A stretch of DNA of 64,000 nucleotides from Marinobacter gudaonensis. Its GTDB lineage: Bacteria; Pseudomonadota; Gammaproteobacteria; Pseudomonadales; Oleiphilaceae. Every line of letters starts with the position of its first letter. Position 1 is the stretch's first letter. Under the pieces are notes generated by a model. That model made no database searches, was not told where the DNA came from, and worked only from the letters and a program-made list of their open reading frames with translations. The stretch spans positions 76,868 to 140,867 of the forward strand of contig NZ_FOYV01000004.1 in assembly GCF_900115175.1 (NCBI RefSeq). Direction: 5' to 3'. The position numbers and the translations under genes are program-made. Shown here piece after piece: positions 26,271 through 37,826 of this stretch.

Positions 26271-27218
26271 TTACCTGCGTTTGTAGAAACCCGGATCTGA
26301 CTCGTCCGGACGGGTTTTGAACCGTCGATGCATCCACAAGTACTGGTCCGGGGCACGCCGGACTTCGCGCTCGATGGTCTGGTTGATCAGGGTTGCGTCC
26401 TGGAGGTCATCTCCGCTCGGGAAGTTCTCCAGGGCTGGATGGAAGTAGATATCGTAGCCCGGGCCATCCTCCCGCCGGAAGTGGCTGAACGGCACCACCT
26501 GGCAGCCACTGCGTTCGACAATCCGGGACGTTGCGGTAATGGTGCCCGCCTCAATGCCGAAAAACGGCGCAAAGACAATGTCCTTGCGTCCGTAGTCCTG
26601 GTCGGTGGCGTACCAGACCGCCCGGTTCTGTTTCAGGCTGCGGAACAGTCCGCGCAGGTCGCGGGCGCCCAGAACCGTGCCGTAGCGGCGCTCCCGGGCC
26701 CGGGTCATCACCGCGTTCATCAGCGGGTTGTTGTGGTCCCGCTGCATGACATCGGCTTCTATGTACTGGGTTACCAGGCTGCCGCCCAGGTCGAGAGTGC
26801 TGTAATGCCCGCCCAGCAGCAACACGCCTTTACCGTGTTTCAACGCATCTTCAAAATGCTCAAGCCCGTGAACGCGGGTAATGCCGGTAAGTTTGGCCGG
26901 GTCGCGGAACCAGGCAATGCCCAGCTCCAGAAGGCCGATGCCGTTGGCAATAAAGGCCTTGCGCACCAGTGCCTGCTGCTGGGGCGCGGTCAGTTCGGGA
27001 AAGCACAGGCGAATGTTCACCTCGGTGATGTGGCGCCGACTGCCGGCCAGTCGGTAGGCAAGCAGACCGGCGAGCTTGCCGAGCCACCATTGCAGCCGGA
27101 CAGGCAGTTGCGATACCAGCCACATCAGGGCAATACCCAGCCAGGTGGGCCACCACCGAGGATGTCGGTAGGCGGAATAGTCGGTGTTTCGCGGGAGCTT
27201 ACGGTATTTCCTGTTCAC
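26271..27218 (-). CDS. lpxL: Late lipid A acyltransferase (LpxL family), copy 2
   Basis: This copy is closer to E. coli LpxL: HPRWWPTWLGIALMWLVSQLP at its N-terminus matches the E. coli HPRYW-TWLG block, followed by HX4D as HYSTLD, YATDQDYGRKDIVFAPFFG and a final WMHRRFKTRP. I prefer the GTG at 27218 (AGGA ten bases upstream, 315 residues). A longer reading from ATG 27320 gives 349 residues but would overlap the upstream region of waaA. It heads the operon with the ELM1 and GT4 genes and diverges from waaA. Confidence 0.85.
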   Translation of the reverse strand: MNRKYRKLPRNTDYSAYRHPRWWPTWLGIALMWLVSQLPVRLQWWLGKLAGLLAYRLAGSRRHITEVNIRLCFPELTAPQQQALVRKAFIANGIGLLELGIAWFRDPAKLTGITRVHGLEHFEDALKHGKGVLLLGGHYSTLDLGGSLVTQYIEADVMQRDHNNPLMNAVMTRARERRYGTVLGARDLRGLFRSLKQNRAVWYATDQDYGRKDIVFAPFFGIEAGTITATSRIVERSGCQVVPFSHFRREDGPGYDIYFHPALENFPSGDDLQDATLINQTIEREVRRAPDQYLWMHRRFKTRPDESDPGFYKRR

Positions 27219-27340
27219 GTGGAGCGGGTCCTGCAAGATGTCGGTTTCCGGGCCGGGCGAGCCTGGTTGCCCGGCGGCAATCGGAAGCAAATCAATAGGT
27301 TTTGCGCTATCATAACGCACTGTTTTGCCCGGAGTCCCCT

Positions 27341-28594
27341 GTGCTGCACTTTATCTACTCCCAGTTGATACGGCTGATTCTGCCGTTCATTCTCCTGCGC
27401 TTATGGTGGCATGGCCGCAAGGCTCCGGAGCTCAGACGTAACTGGTACCAGCGCCTGGGTATTGTGCCCCGTGCCAGCGGTACGGTGGTCTGGGTGCACG
27501 CGGTCTCCGTGGGCGAGACCATCGCCGCTGCGCCGATGGTGCGACGCTTGCTCACCCGCAATCCGGGCATCACCATCCTGATGACTGCCATGACCGACAC
27601 CGGGCTGGCCCAGGCGCGCAAGATGTTTGGCGATCAGGTGCGTTACGCCTACGCTCCGTATGACACGCCGGGGAGCATCCGCAGGTTTCTTGACCGGGTC
27701 AAGCCCCGGATTCTGGTGATTATGGAAACCGAAATCTGGCCCAACATGATCCGCCAGAGCAGGAAGCGCCGGGTGCCCGTGTTTCTGATCAACGCCCGGT
27801 TATCCGAGCGCTCCGCCCGCGGCTATGTGCGCGTCCGCAGTCTGGCCCGTCCGATCATGCAGAGTATCAGCTGGGTGGCGGCCCAGGCCGAGAAAGACGC
27901 CGAGCGATTTCGCCGTATCGGTGTGGCGCCGGCCAAGGTCGCCGTGACCGGCAGTGTCAAATTCGACGTGGACATCCCCGAGCCGGTGCGCGAAGCCTCG
28001 CAATCCCTGAAACAATCTCTGTCTGGCCGGCCGGTATGGATTGCCGGCAGCACCCACGGCGTCGAGAACGACCAGCTGCTGGCGGCCCACTGCAAGGTTC
28101 TGGAGAAGCACCCGAGCGCATTGCTGATCCTCGTGCCCCGTCATCCGGACCGGTTCGGGCCGGTCGCCGAGCGTACCGGAAAGATGGGGCTGAGCCTGGC
28201 CCGCCGGTCACTTTCTGAAGATCCCGCCGGGGCCCAGGTATACCTGGGCGATACCATGGGCGAGTTGATGATGCTGTACGGTGCCAGTGATCTGGCGTTT
28301 GTAGGCGGCTCTCTGATCGAGCGCGGTGGCCACAATCCGCTGGAGCCTGCCGCATGGGGCATCCCCGTGTTTTCCGGCCCCCATGTTTTCAATTTCGAGA
28401 CCATCTACCAGCGTTTGCTGGATGATCATGGCGTAAAACTGGTCGACGATGGTGACGACCTCGCCAGCCATATCTGTCATCTGTTCAGTGACGATGAGGA
28501 AAGGCAGGCCATCGGGCGCCGGGCCCTGGAAGTCGTCAATCGCAATCGTGGTGCACTCGATCGCGTCGTGGACGGCATCATCGAGCGGGTCTGA
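27341..28594 (+). CDS. waaA: Kdo transferase
   Basis: WaaA (KdtA) adds Kdo from CMP-Kdo to lipid IVA at the inner membrane. The N-terminus LHFIYSQLIRLILPFILLRLWWHGRKAPELRRNW is a membrane anchor followed by the family's RGRKAPE-type motif (split here across residues 1-30). VHAVSVGE near 50, METEIWPNM near 130 and GGHNPLEPAAWGIPVFSGPH near 330 are diagnostic. The GTG at 27341 has GGAG six bases upstream and gives 417 residues, near the E. coli length of 425. One or two Kdo units cannot be decided; the presence of a Kdo kinase would fit a phosphorylated single Kdo. Confidence 0.95.
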   Translation: MLHFIYSQLIRLILPFILLRLWWHGRKAPELRRNWYQRLGIVPRASGTVVWVHAVSVGETIAAAPMVRRLLTRNPGITILMTAMTDTGLAQARKMFGDQVRYAYAPYDTPGSIRRFLDRVKPRILVIMETEIWPNMIRQSRKRRVPVFLINARLSERSARGYVRVRSLARPIMQSISWVAAQAEKDAERFRRIGVAPAKVAVTGSVKFDVDIPEPVREASQSLKQSLSGRPVWIAGSTHGVENDQLLAAHCKVLEKHPSALLILVPRHPDRFGPVAERTGKMGLSLARRSLSEDPAGAQVYLGDTMGELMMLYGASDLAFVGGSLIERGGHNPLEPAAWGIPVFSGPHVFNFETIYQRLLDDHGVKLVDDGDDLASHICHLFSDDEERQAIGRRALEVVNRNRGALDRVVDGIIERV

Positions 28595-28598
28595 TATC

Positions 28599-28626
28599 GG
28601 GCGGGCTGCCCGGCTGCGGCCCGCCC
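28599..28626. terminator. GC-rich hairpin between convergent waaA and tolC-like gene
   Basis: GGGCGGGC pairs perfectly with GCCCGCCC over a 12-base loop. No T-run follows on either strand, so termination here would be inefficient or factor-assisted. Confidence 0.4.
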
Positions 28627-28645
28627 CCGTGGCTGTGTAGCGTGG

Positions 28646-30028
28646 TTAGCGGGTCGGGTCGTCCAGCGTTTCTTCCTCGTGGGCCAGTGCCTCGATCCCT
28701 GGGGCGGTCGCGCTCAGCCAGTTGTTGAGTTCAAGCAGGTCCTGGGGGCTCAGGGTGCCGGCGGCCTGTTTCAACTGCAGGGAATTGATCACGTAGTCGT
28801 AGCGGGCATTGGCGTAATCCCGCAGGGCCACATAGTAGGCCCGCTCGGCATCCAGCACCTCCACGATGTTGCGGGTGCCCACCTCGTAGCCGGCCCGGGT
28901 TGCGTCCAGGGCGCTACGGCGCGAAATGATGGTCTGCTCCAGGGCCGAGGCCGTTTCGATGTTGTTGTTAACGGTCAGGAACAGGCTCCGGGTGTTCACC
29001 CGTACATCCCGGCGTACGGTATTCAGTGACTGCTCGGCAACAGTCACCAGGGACCGCTGCTGGCGCACGCCCGCTTGGGTGCCGCCGCCGGAGTAGAGCG
29101 GCACGTTCAGGGTCAGCCCGATGACGCCGCGGGTGGTTGTGCCATCCCGCTGACTGGTCAGAGGCGCGCCAGTGCCGTCAATGCCGTCCAGATTGGTTTT
29201 GCCGTAAGACGCGTTCAAGTCCAGGGTCGGGTAGTGTCCGGCCTTCGCCTCTTTCAGTCCCGCCTCGCTGGCGTTCAGGTCATACAATGCTGACTGGATA
29301 GACCAGTTCTGCTCCAGAGCAGTTGCCTCCCAGGCGGACGGGTCCATGGGCTCCGGTCGGCCGAGGGGGAAGTTCTGGCGCAGATTCTCCAGGTCTTCGG
29401 CATACTCTCCGGTCAGCCGTGCCAGCTGCTCGCGGGCAACGTTGAGCTGGTTCTCCGCGGCGATGCGCTGGCTCTTGCTGTCGTCGTAGCTGGCGCGCGC
29501 CTCGTACACCTCGGTAATGGCAATCAGCCCGACATCAAAGCGCTCCTGGGCCTGCTCGTACTGCCGCTGGATGGCCGCTTCGGTTGCCCTGGCCGTGGTC
29601 ACGGTGTCCCGTGCCCGCAGGACGTTGAAGTAGGCCGTTGCTACGTCAAGGATGAGTTGCTGCTGAGCCAGATTGTAATCGGCCCGGGCAGCTTCGGTCT
29701 GATACTGGCTGGCGTCGTAGCGGAACCAGGCATCGGCCCGGAACAGCGGCTGGGTCAGCTGCACGCCGTAGTTCAGTTCGCGGTAGCTGTTGTCCTGCCC
29801 CGGCCCGTCGACGTCTATGTAGTTGCCTTCACCATAGGCATTCACCTGCGGCAGGAGGGCGCTCTGGCTGACGTCGCTGGCCGCCTGCTGGGCTTCGAAG
29901 CTTGCCCGGGCCGCGGCAATGCCGGAGTCATAGGAAAGTGCTTTCTCATAGGTCTCGACCAGATCCATGGAAAGGACGGGCTGGGCCGCCATGAGGCCAA
30001 TAAGTCCGGAAAGCAATCGCTTTTTCAT
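28646..30028 (-). CDS. tolC: TolC family outer membrane channel
   Basis: TolC-type proteins form trimeric outer membrane and periplasmic tunnels for type I secretion and RND efflux. A signal peptide (MKKRLLSGLIGLMAAQPVLS) is followed by LVETYEKALSYDSGIAAARA and two outer membrane efflux repeats: DVATAYFNVLRARDT near residue 128 and RSLFLTVNNNIETASALEQ near 335, with GTRNIVEVLDAERAYY near 375. At 460 residues it has E. coli TolC-like length. No pump or adaptor gene adjoins it, as is usual for tolC. It diverges from thiC; the palindrome at 30141 may serve either gene. Confidence 0.9.
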   Translation of the reverse strand: MKKRLLSGLIGLMAAQPVLSMDLVETYEKALSYDSGIAAARASFEAQQAASDVSQSALLPQVNAYGEGNYIDVDGPGQDNSYRELNYGVQLTQPLFRADAWFRYDASQYQTEAARADYNLAQQQLILDVATAYFNVLRARDTVTTARATEAAIQRQYEQAQERFDVGLIAITEVYEARASYDDSKSQRIAAENQLNVAREQLARLTGEYAEDLENLRQNFPLGRPEPMDPSAWEATALEQNWSIQSALYDLNASEAGLKEAKAGHYPTLDLNASYGKTNLDGIDGTGAPLTSQRDGTTTRGVIGLTLNVPLYSGGGTQAGVRQQRSLVTVAEQSLNTVRRDVRVNTRSLFLTVNNNIETASALEQTIISRRSALDATRAGYEVGTRNIVEVLDAERAYYVALRDYANARYDYVINSLQLKQAAGTLSPQDLLELNNWLSATAPGIEALAHEEETLDDPTR

Positions 30029-30140
30029 TCTTTCTCCTGAATACAGTATCGCATCGTTGTCCGGCTAGCAGGGCGCGGATCGACGGGTCTGGACGGCCAT
30101 TATGGACAATAATCGTTCGCAGCTCTACACTTGCAAATGG

Positions 30141-30155
30141 CACTCATTTTGAGTG
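30141..30155. promoter_or_regulatory. Perfect palindrome between tolC and the thiC riboswitch
   Basis: CACTCA-TTT-TGAGTG is a perfect six-base inverted repeat placed 113 bases before the tolC start and 20 bases before the riboswitch. Its position suits an operator for the tolC promoter or the thiC promoter. No regulator is named. Confidence 0.35.
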
Positions 30156-30174
30156 TCACGCATTACAGATTCGC

Positions 30175-32259
<2,085 letters not shown>

Positions 32260-32320
32260 GCTTGAAGTCATGGCCGACTAGAGGCTATCGTTCAAAGTCG
32301 ATTCAACGACCGGACGAAAA

Positions 32321-32938
32321 ATGACCAAGCCGTTCCAGTTCACCGCCGACGACGTCAAAGTCGAAAAACGCGAGACCGTCTTCCAGGGCTTCTTCCGCAT
32401 GGACAAGCTCTGGTTGACGCACCGACGTTTTGATGGCGAAGACATGCCCATCTTCACCCGGGAGCTGTTCATCCGGGGCGACGCCACCTGCGTGCTGCCC
32501 TACGATCCGCAGCGGGACGAGGTGGTTCTGCTCGAACAGTTCCGCCTCGGCGCCCTGGGGCGGAACCAATCGCCCTGGCTGCTGGAGCTGGTGGCCGGCA
32601 TGAACGAGGACGGCGAGAGCCCGGAAGAGGTGGCCCAGCGGGAAGGGCAGGAAGAGGCCGGGCTCACCTTCGAACCGCTCGAGAAGATCTGCGATTACCT
32701 GGTCTCACCGGGCGGCAGCACTGAAATGATCCATCTCTACTGCGGGCGCGTCAGCACGGAGAATGCGGGTGGCCTGTACGGCATGGAGCATGAGCACGAG
32801 GACATCCGTGCCCACGTGGTGTCGGCGGAGGACGCCATAGCGATGATCCACGATGGTCGTATCAACAACGCCGCCGCCATCATTGCGCTGCAGTGGCTCG
32901 AGCTCAATCGGGCCCGTCTCAGGAAAGGATGGCAGTGA
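32321..32938 (+). CDS. nudF: ADP-ribose diphosphatase (Nudix)
   Basis: NudF splits ADP-ribose into AMP and ribose-5-phosphate. The Nudix box runs from G93 to L115 (G-x5-E-x7-REGQEEAGL), with the catalytic glutamates intact; the usual aliphatic residue after RE is glycine. The upstream VLPYDPQRDEVVLLEQFR and the later YLVSPGGSTEMIHLY are typical of ADP-ribose enzymes. Length is 205 residues. The stop overlaps the next start (TGATG), and nudF-yqiB-cpdA is also the E. coli order. Confidence 0.93.
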   Translation: MTKPFQFTADDVKVEKRETVFQGFFRMDKLWLTHRRFDGEDMPIFTRELFIRGDATCVLPYDPQRDEVVLLEQFRLGALGRNQSPWLLELVAGMNEDGESPEEVAQREGQEEAGLTFEPLEKICDYLVSPGGSTEMIHLYCGRVSTENAGGLYGMEHEHEDIRAHVVSAEDAIAMIHDGRINNAAAIIALQWLELNRARLRKGWQ

Positions 32939-33423
32939 TGGGCGAGTGGACCATGAAACCCCGGCGCTATGTTCCGGATCTCCGGCAGCTCGGTGCCCTG
33001 TGTGATGGCAATTACCAGCGGCTGGCAAAGCTTCGACAACTGGAGGTGGACGGCAAGCCGGTGTGCGAGTTCGAGCTGCACCGTGAAAACCACTATCTGG
33101 GCCGCGTGCGGATCGAAGTGCTGCAAACCGCAAAGTTCACCGAAACCCTCCTGCTTGAGCAGGTCCACAATTCCGGACGCTGGCTCAACAACCCGCAAAT
33201 GACCGTGCGCGTCTACCATGATGCCAGCATGGCAGAGGTCATCAGTTGTTACCGGGATCGCCAGATTGCGCCGGTGAACGATTATCCCAACCGCTTCATG
33301 CATCACCCCGACGAGAAGGTCCAGGTCAACGGCTTCCTGGCCGACTGGCTGGACTATTGCCTGCGTTTCGGCCACTTGCCCATGGAACATGCGGCCTGGT
33401 CAGCCGGTGAAGGCGTCGACTGA
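32938..33423 (+). CDS. yqiB: DUF1249 family protein YqiB
   Basis: The function of YqiB is not known. The protein aligns by eye with E. coli YqiB: YVPDLRQLGALCDGNYQRL at the start, MTVRVYHDASMAEVISC near residue 98, then DYPNRFMHHPDEKVQVNGFLADWL and CLRFGHLPMEH. I use ATG 32938, which overlaps the nudF stop and has AAAGGA eight bases upstream, giving 161 residues; Met6 (32953) matches the E. coli start more closely and is an alternative. A hairpin with arms at 33426-33432 and 33440-33446 follows without a T-run. Confidence 0.88.
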   Translation: MGEWTMKPRRYVPDLRQLGALCDGNYQRLAKLRQLEVDGKPVCEFELHRENHYLGRVRIEVLQTAKFTETLLLEQVHNSGRWLNNPQMTVRVYHDASMAEVISCYRDRQIAPVNDYPNRFMHHPDEKVQVNGFLADWLDYCLRFGHLPMEHAAWSAGEGVD

Positions 33424-33669
33424 CGTTTCCGCCGCTGTCGCGGAAAGCCCGGTTATGCCACCCCACGCCACCCCGCGCTGATCCGGGTGCTGTACTAAAG
33501 TGGTGTGGTTCTGGGCGGGGGATGTGCCATAGTTGTCAAAAATTGCAATAAATCGCCATGGGCTGGCCAGAATGTGACTCGGGTTCGATTCGAGGGTGAT
33601 AAATCCGGGAACCTGCGTCGTACACTGGTGTCCAGACAGGGAATTGCCAGCGAGTAGATCCAGACATCC

Positions 33670-34476
33670 ATGACCGCCAAGGAATCAACCCGGCCGTTCC
33701 GGGTACTGCAACTGACTGATCCGCATCTGATGGCCCGGGCCGACGGCGATCTCCTTGGCGTCCGGACCCTGGACAGTTTGCGGGCGGTGATCAGTGAGGT
33801 TCTCAGGACGCATGGCCAGCCGGATCTCATCCTGGCTACGGGCGATCTTGCCCAGGACGGCTCCGAAGAGGCGTACCGGGTGTTTGGCGATTGCCTGAGG
33901 GCGTTTTCCTGCCCGTCACTCTGGATTGCCGGTAATCACGATCACGCCGACAACCTCAGCAGGATTGCTGCCGAGTTCCGCGCCACTGCCCGGCATGTCG
34001 TTGAGGGCGGATGGCAGTTCGTAATGCTGGACTCCTCGGTGCCTGGCAAGGTGCACGGTGCCCTGGCCGACTCGGAACTGGCGTTTCTCGCCGACACCCT
34101 CGAGAAGCATCCGGATTTGCCGGCGGTGGTCGCGTTGCACCATCACCCGGTAGACATCGGTTCTGACTGGATGGAAAAAATCGGACTCACCAATCGGGAT
34201 GCGTTCTGGCAGGTTGTAGACCGATTCCCGCAAGTGAAAGTGGTGCTCTGGGGCCACATCCATCAGGAGCACGAACGCGACCGGAACGGCGTGACACTCT
34301 TGGCCACGCCTTCCACTTGCATTCAGTTTACGGCCGGCTCCAGCCGGTTCGCTGTTGAAGACCGCCCGCCCGGCTATCGCTGGTTTGAATTCCATGACAC
34401 CGGGGACTTCACCACGGAAGTCCGCCGGGCCACGGGGTTCCAGTTCCAGCTGGACCAGAACAGTACCGGTTACTGA
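33670..34476 (+). CDS. cpdA: 3',5'-cyclic AMP phosphodiesterase
   Basis: CpdA hydrolyses cAMP to AMP and so tunes CRP signalling. It is a class III metallophosphoesterase with all metal motifs in order: LTDPHL (about residue 16), ATGDLAQDG (56), AGNHDH (87), VALHHHPVD (155) and GHIHQEH (195). Length is 268 residues. It follows yqiB after 246 bases that appear to hold its own promoter, though I could not fix the boxes. Its last seven bases overlap the metE 3' end, tail to tail. Confidence 0.92.
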   Translation: MTAKESTRPFRVLQLTDPHLMARADGDLLGVRTLDSLRAVISEVLRTHGQPDLILATGDLAQDGSEEAYRVFGDCLRAFSCPSLWIAGNHDHADNLSRIAAEFRATARHVVEGGWQFVMLDSSVPGKVHGALADSELAFLADTLEKHPDLPAVVALHHHPVDIGSDWMEKIGLTNRDAFWQVVDRFPQVKVVLWGHIHQEHERDRNGVTLLATPSTCIQFTAGSSRFAVEDRPPGYRWFEFHDTGDFTTEVRRATGFQFQLDQNSTGY

Positions 34477-36749
34477 GTCGTCTCCCGCAACGTCCGGGCT
34501 GCCGCCACCATCTGCTGCAGAGCCGGAATCACCTCCTCCCACTGCCGCGTCTTCAAACCGCAATCCGGGTTCACCCAGAGCCGCTCGGCGGGGATCCGTT
34601 CTGCCGCTTTCTTCATCAGTAAGCGGACCTGCTCGCTGTCGGGAATGTTCGGGGAGTGAATGTCGTACACGCCGGGGCCGATGTCGTTCGGGTACTGGAA
34701 GTCCTGGAAGGCGTCCAGCAGCTCCATATCCGAGCGCGAGGTTTCAATGGTAATGACATCGGCATCCATGCGTGCAATGGCTTCAATGATGTCGTTGAAC
34801 TCCGAGTAGCACATGTGAGTATGGATCTGGGTTTCGTCCCTGACGCCGTTGGCTGCCACACGGAAGGCTTCGATGGCCCAGTCCAGGTAGTCTTTCCAGT
34901 CGGATGTGCGCAACGGCAGGCCCTCGCGCAGGGCTGCCTCGTCGATCTGGATGATGCCAACACCGGCGGCCTCCAGGTCCAGGACCTCGTCCCGGATGGC
35001 CAGGGCCAGCTGCCGACAGCTTTCCTGGCGGGGCTGGTCGTCGCGAACGAATGACCAGTTGAGGATGGTCACCGGGCCGGTAAGCATGCCTTTGAGGGGC
35101 TTGTCGGTCAGGGACTGTGCATAGCGGATCCAGTCCACTGTCATGGCCCTGGGGCGCGAGATGTCACCAAACAGAATGGGCGGCTTCACGCAACGGGAGC
35201 CGTAGGACTGCACCCAACCAAACTGGCTGAAGGTGTAGCCGTCGAGCTGCTCGCCAAAGTACTCCACCATGTCATTGCGCTCTGCTTCGCCGTGTACCAG
35301 CACATCAAGGCCCAGTGCTTCCTGTTCAGTCACGCAGCGGCGGATTTCCTCGCGAATGCGCGCCGTGTAGTCCGCTTCGCTAAGTTCGCCCCGGCGAAAC
35401 TGCAGGCGTGTCTGTCGAATATCCCGGGTCTGGGGAAAGGATCCGATGGTGGTGGTCGGAAAGCGCGGCAGGCCGAGGCGCTTCTGCTGGGCAACGATGC
35501 GTTGGGTGTACGGGCTCTGGCGTTGCCCCAGTGAACGGGTAATGCCCTCAGTCCGGCTACGCACGTCGGGATTGCACACCCGGCTTGATGTTTTCCGACT
35601 GAGGGCAGCGCTGGCCGAGGCTTTCAGTGCCTCGGAAACCGCGGCTCTGCCCTGGTTCAGGGCAGTGGCAAGAGTCGCCAGTTCCTCGAGCTTCTGCACG
35701 GCAAAGGCCAGCCAGTTGCGGATTTCCGGGTCCAGCTTCTGCTCACTGGCAAGATCGACGGGTACGTGAAGCAGCGAACAGGAGGGCGCAAGCCAGAGGC
35801 GATCACCCAGCTTATCGTGAATTGGTTCCAGCCAGTCGAGGGTGTGTTCCAGGTTGGTTCGCCAGATGTTGCGACCGTTGATTACCCCCAGGGAAAGTTG
35901 CTTGTGGGGTGGCAGCCAGTCAACAACCCGTGCCACCTCCTGGGGGGTACTGACGGCATCCAGATGCAACCCTGCGACCGGCAGCTCGCATGCCAGTTGC
36001 AGGTTGTCCCTCAGTTCCCCGAAGTAAGTGGTCAGCAGCAGCTTCGGCTTGGCGGTTTTCAGCTGGTGGTAGGCCAGGCTGTAGGCGTGGCGCCAGTCAG
36101 CGTCCAGATCGGTCACCAGGGCGGGTTCGTCCACCTGTACCCAGTCAATGCCCTGGTCGGCCAGGCGTTCCAGGAGCTCCGAGTAGAGTGGCAGGAGTGT
36201 GTGCAGCAGGTCGAGGCGATTACTGCCGTCTTTGGACTTGCCAAGCCAGAGGTAGGTCACGGGGCCAATGATTACAGGCTTGGGTGTCTGTCCCTGGGCG
36301 CGGGCTTCGGCAATCTCTCCGATCAGTCGGTTGGCATTTAGGCTGAAGCGCGTGTCGCGGGAAAACTCCGGCACGATGTAGTGGTAGTTGGTATCGAACC
36401 ACTTGGTCATTTCCCCGGCCTGAACGCCACAACAGGCTGTCTCCTGGCCGGAGCGGCCGCGGGCCACGCGAAAATACCGTTCAAGCTCGGTGCCACCGGA
36501 TTCTGCCGCGCGCTCAGGCAGGTTGCCGAGGGTGGCGCTCATATCCAGTACCTGGTCGTAAAAGGAAAAGTCTCCTACCGGAACCCGGTCGAGACGCTGT
36601 TGGAGGTGCCAGTGCTTCCGCCGCAGATCGGCGCCGGTCGCCTGAAGTTCCTGTTCGCTGATCTGGCCTTTCCAGAACGCCTCCTGGGCGAATTTCAGTT
36701 CGCGACGGGCGCCAACGCGCGGAAAGCCGAGATTGTGTGTGGTTACCAT
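34470..36749 (-). CDS. metE: Cobalamin-independent methionine synthase
   Basis: MetE transfers the methyl group from methyltetrahydropteroyl-triglutamate to homocysteine. The N-terminal half begins [21 protein letters not shown]; the C-terminal catalytic half carries the zinc ligands in [11 protein letters not shown] (His and Cys) and [11 protein letters not shown] (Cys), plus [19 protein letters not shown] for homocysteine binding. The ATG at 36749 gives 759 residues, close to E. coli (753). A longer reading from 36920 crosses the metE-metR promoter and is rejected. It diverges from metR and is very likely activated by it. Confidence 0.97.
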   Translation of the reverse strand: MVTTHNLGFPRVGARRELKFAQEAFWKGQISEQELQATGADLRRKHWHLQQRLDRVPVGDFSFYDQVLDMSATLGNLPERAAESGGTELERYFRVARGRSGQETACCGVQAGEMTKWFDTNYHYIVPEFSRDTRFSLNANRLIGEIAEARAQGQTPKPVIIGPVTYLWLGKSKDGSNRLDLLHTLLPLYSELLERLADQGIDWVQVDEPALVTDLDADWRHAYSLAYHQLKTAKPKLLLTTYFGELRDNLQLACELPVAGLHLDAVSTPQEVARVVDWLPPHKQLSLGVINGRNIWRTNLEHTLDWLEPIHDKLGDRLWLAPSCSLLHVPVDLASEQKLDPEIRNWLAFAVQKLEELATLATALNQGRAAVSEALKASASAALSRKTSSRVCNPDVRSRTEGITRSLGQRQSPYTQRIVAQQKRLGLPRFPTTTIGSFPQTRDIRQTRLQFRRGELSEADYTARIREEIRRCVTEQEALGLDVLVHGEAERNDMVEYFGEQLDGYTFSQFGWVQSYGSRCVKPPILFGDISRPRAMTVDWIRYAQSLTDKPLKGMLTGPVTILNWSFVRDDQPRQESCRQLALAIRDEVLDLEAAGVGIIQIDEAALREGLPLRTSDWKDYLDWAIEAFRVAANGVRDETQIHTHMCYSEFNDIIEAIARMDADVITIETSRSDMELLDAFQDFQYPNDIGPGVYDIHSPNIPDSEQVRLLMKKAAERIPAERLWVNPDCGLKTRQWEEVIPALQQMVAAARTLRETTQ

Positions 36750-36820
36750 GGGTTGCCCTCTGTTTGATGCGTGTTGTGAATCGAATAGGGAAGAAAGGGC
36801 AGGGTATCGGTCTTGATTGA

Positions 36821-36864
36821 TGAAGAATAATGGTATTATTTCACTGTTCCATGAAAATAACTCA
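36821..36864. promoter_or_regulatory. Candidate MetR operators between metE and metR
   Basis: The MetR consensus is TGAA-N5-TTCA. TGGTATTATTTCA (36831-36843) matches six of eight bases and lies inside a wider imperfect palindrome from 36821 to 36843; TGAAAATAACTCA (36852-36864) matches seven of eight. Their placement in the 129-base divergent gap is as expected for activation of metE and autoregulation of metR. Confidence 0.5.
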
Positions 36865-36878
36865 TGCCAGGGCGTGCG

Positions 36879-37793
36879 ATGATCGAACGTAACCATCTGG
36901 AAATCCTCCGTGCGGTACACCGGCAGGGCTCATTAACGGCGGCTGCCGAGCACCTTCACCTGACCCAGTCTGCCCTGAGCCATTCGATCAGGAAGCTGGA
37001 GCAGCAACTGGGCACCGACCTCTGGGTAAGGGAAGGGCGACAGCTCCGGTTGACCCAGTCAGGTGAGTACTTACTGTCGCTGGCTAACCGGCTATTGCCG
37101 CAGCTTGAGCACGCCGAAATGTTGGTTGGCCAGTTTGCCCAGGGCCAGCGGGGTACGTTGCGCATCGGTATGGAGTGCCATCCCTGTTATCAATGGCTGC
37201 TGAAGGTCGTGGGGCCGTATCTGGAACGCTGGCCGGGCGTCGATGTGGATGTAAAACAGAAATTCCAGTTCGGTGGCATTGGTGCGCTCTTCGGCCATGA
37301 TATCGACATGCTCGTCACGCCCGATCCCCTGCACCGTCCGGGGCTGGTCTTCGAGCCAGTGTTTGACTACGAGCAGGTGCTGGTCGTTGGTAAGGACCAC
37401 TGCCTGGCAGGCAGGGCCTGGGCCGAACCGGAGGATCTGGAACGAGAAACCCTGATCACCTATCCGGTGGAGGTGGAGCGTCTCGATATCTACACCCGGT
37501 TCCTGTTGCCGGCCCACACCAGTCCGGCCCGGCACAAGACCATCGAGACCACCGACATCATGCTGCAGATGGTCGCGGCTGGCCGTGGTGTGGCGGCCTT
37601 GCCTCGCTGGCTGGTAGCCGATTACGCCAGTCGTATTCCGGTGGTGCCGGTGCAGCTCGGGGCGTCCGGCATTCCCAAGCAGATCTTCCTGGGCCTTCGT
37701 GAGCGGGACCGCGAGGTGGATTACCTCGAGGCGTTCATGGAACTGGCCCGCGGAACCGTTCAGGGGTTCGCTGGAAACGATGTCTTCGGGTAA
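36879..37793 (+). CDS. metR: LysR-type regulator of methionine synthesis
   Basis: MetR activates metE with homocysteine as co-inducer. Residues 1-60 hold the winged helix-turn-helix ([29 protein letters not shown]), the rest a LysR effector domain with [12 protein letters not shown] near 95, which resembles the E. coli MetR stretch IAIECHSCIQWL, and [19 protein letters not shown] near 192. Length 304 residues. I chose Met at 36879 (AGGG upstream), which gives the E. coli-like start MIE-HL; the ATG at 36864 adds five residues and overlaps a candidate operator. Confidence 0.92.
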   Translation: MIERNHLEILRAVHRQGSLTAAAEHLHLTQSALSHSIRKLEQQLGTDLWVREGRQLRLTQSGEYLLSLANRLLPQLEHAEMLVGQFAQGQRGTLRIGMECHPCYQWLLKVVGPYLERWPGVDVDVKQKFQFGGIGALFGHDIDMLVTPDPLHRPGLVFEPVFDYEQVLVVGKDHCLAGRAWAEPEDLERETLITYPVEVERLDIYTRFLLPAHTSPARHKTIETTDIMLQMVAAGRGVAALPRWLVADYASRIPVVPVQLGASGIPKQIFLGLRERDREVDYLEAFMELARGTVQGFAGNDVFG

Positions 37794-37826
37794 ACTGCGC
37801 AGAAAATTCTTTCAGGAAACCGGACA

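Noticed and set aside
33574..33597. tRNA T-arm-like sequence GGTTCGATTC before cpdA
   Set aside because: A short stem and TTCGA loop are present, but there is no matching acceptor stem, D-arm or anticodon arm upstream.
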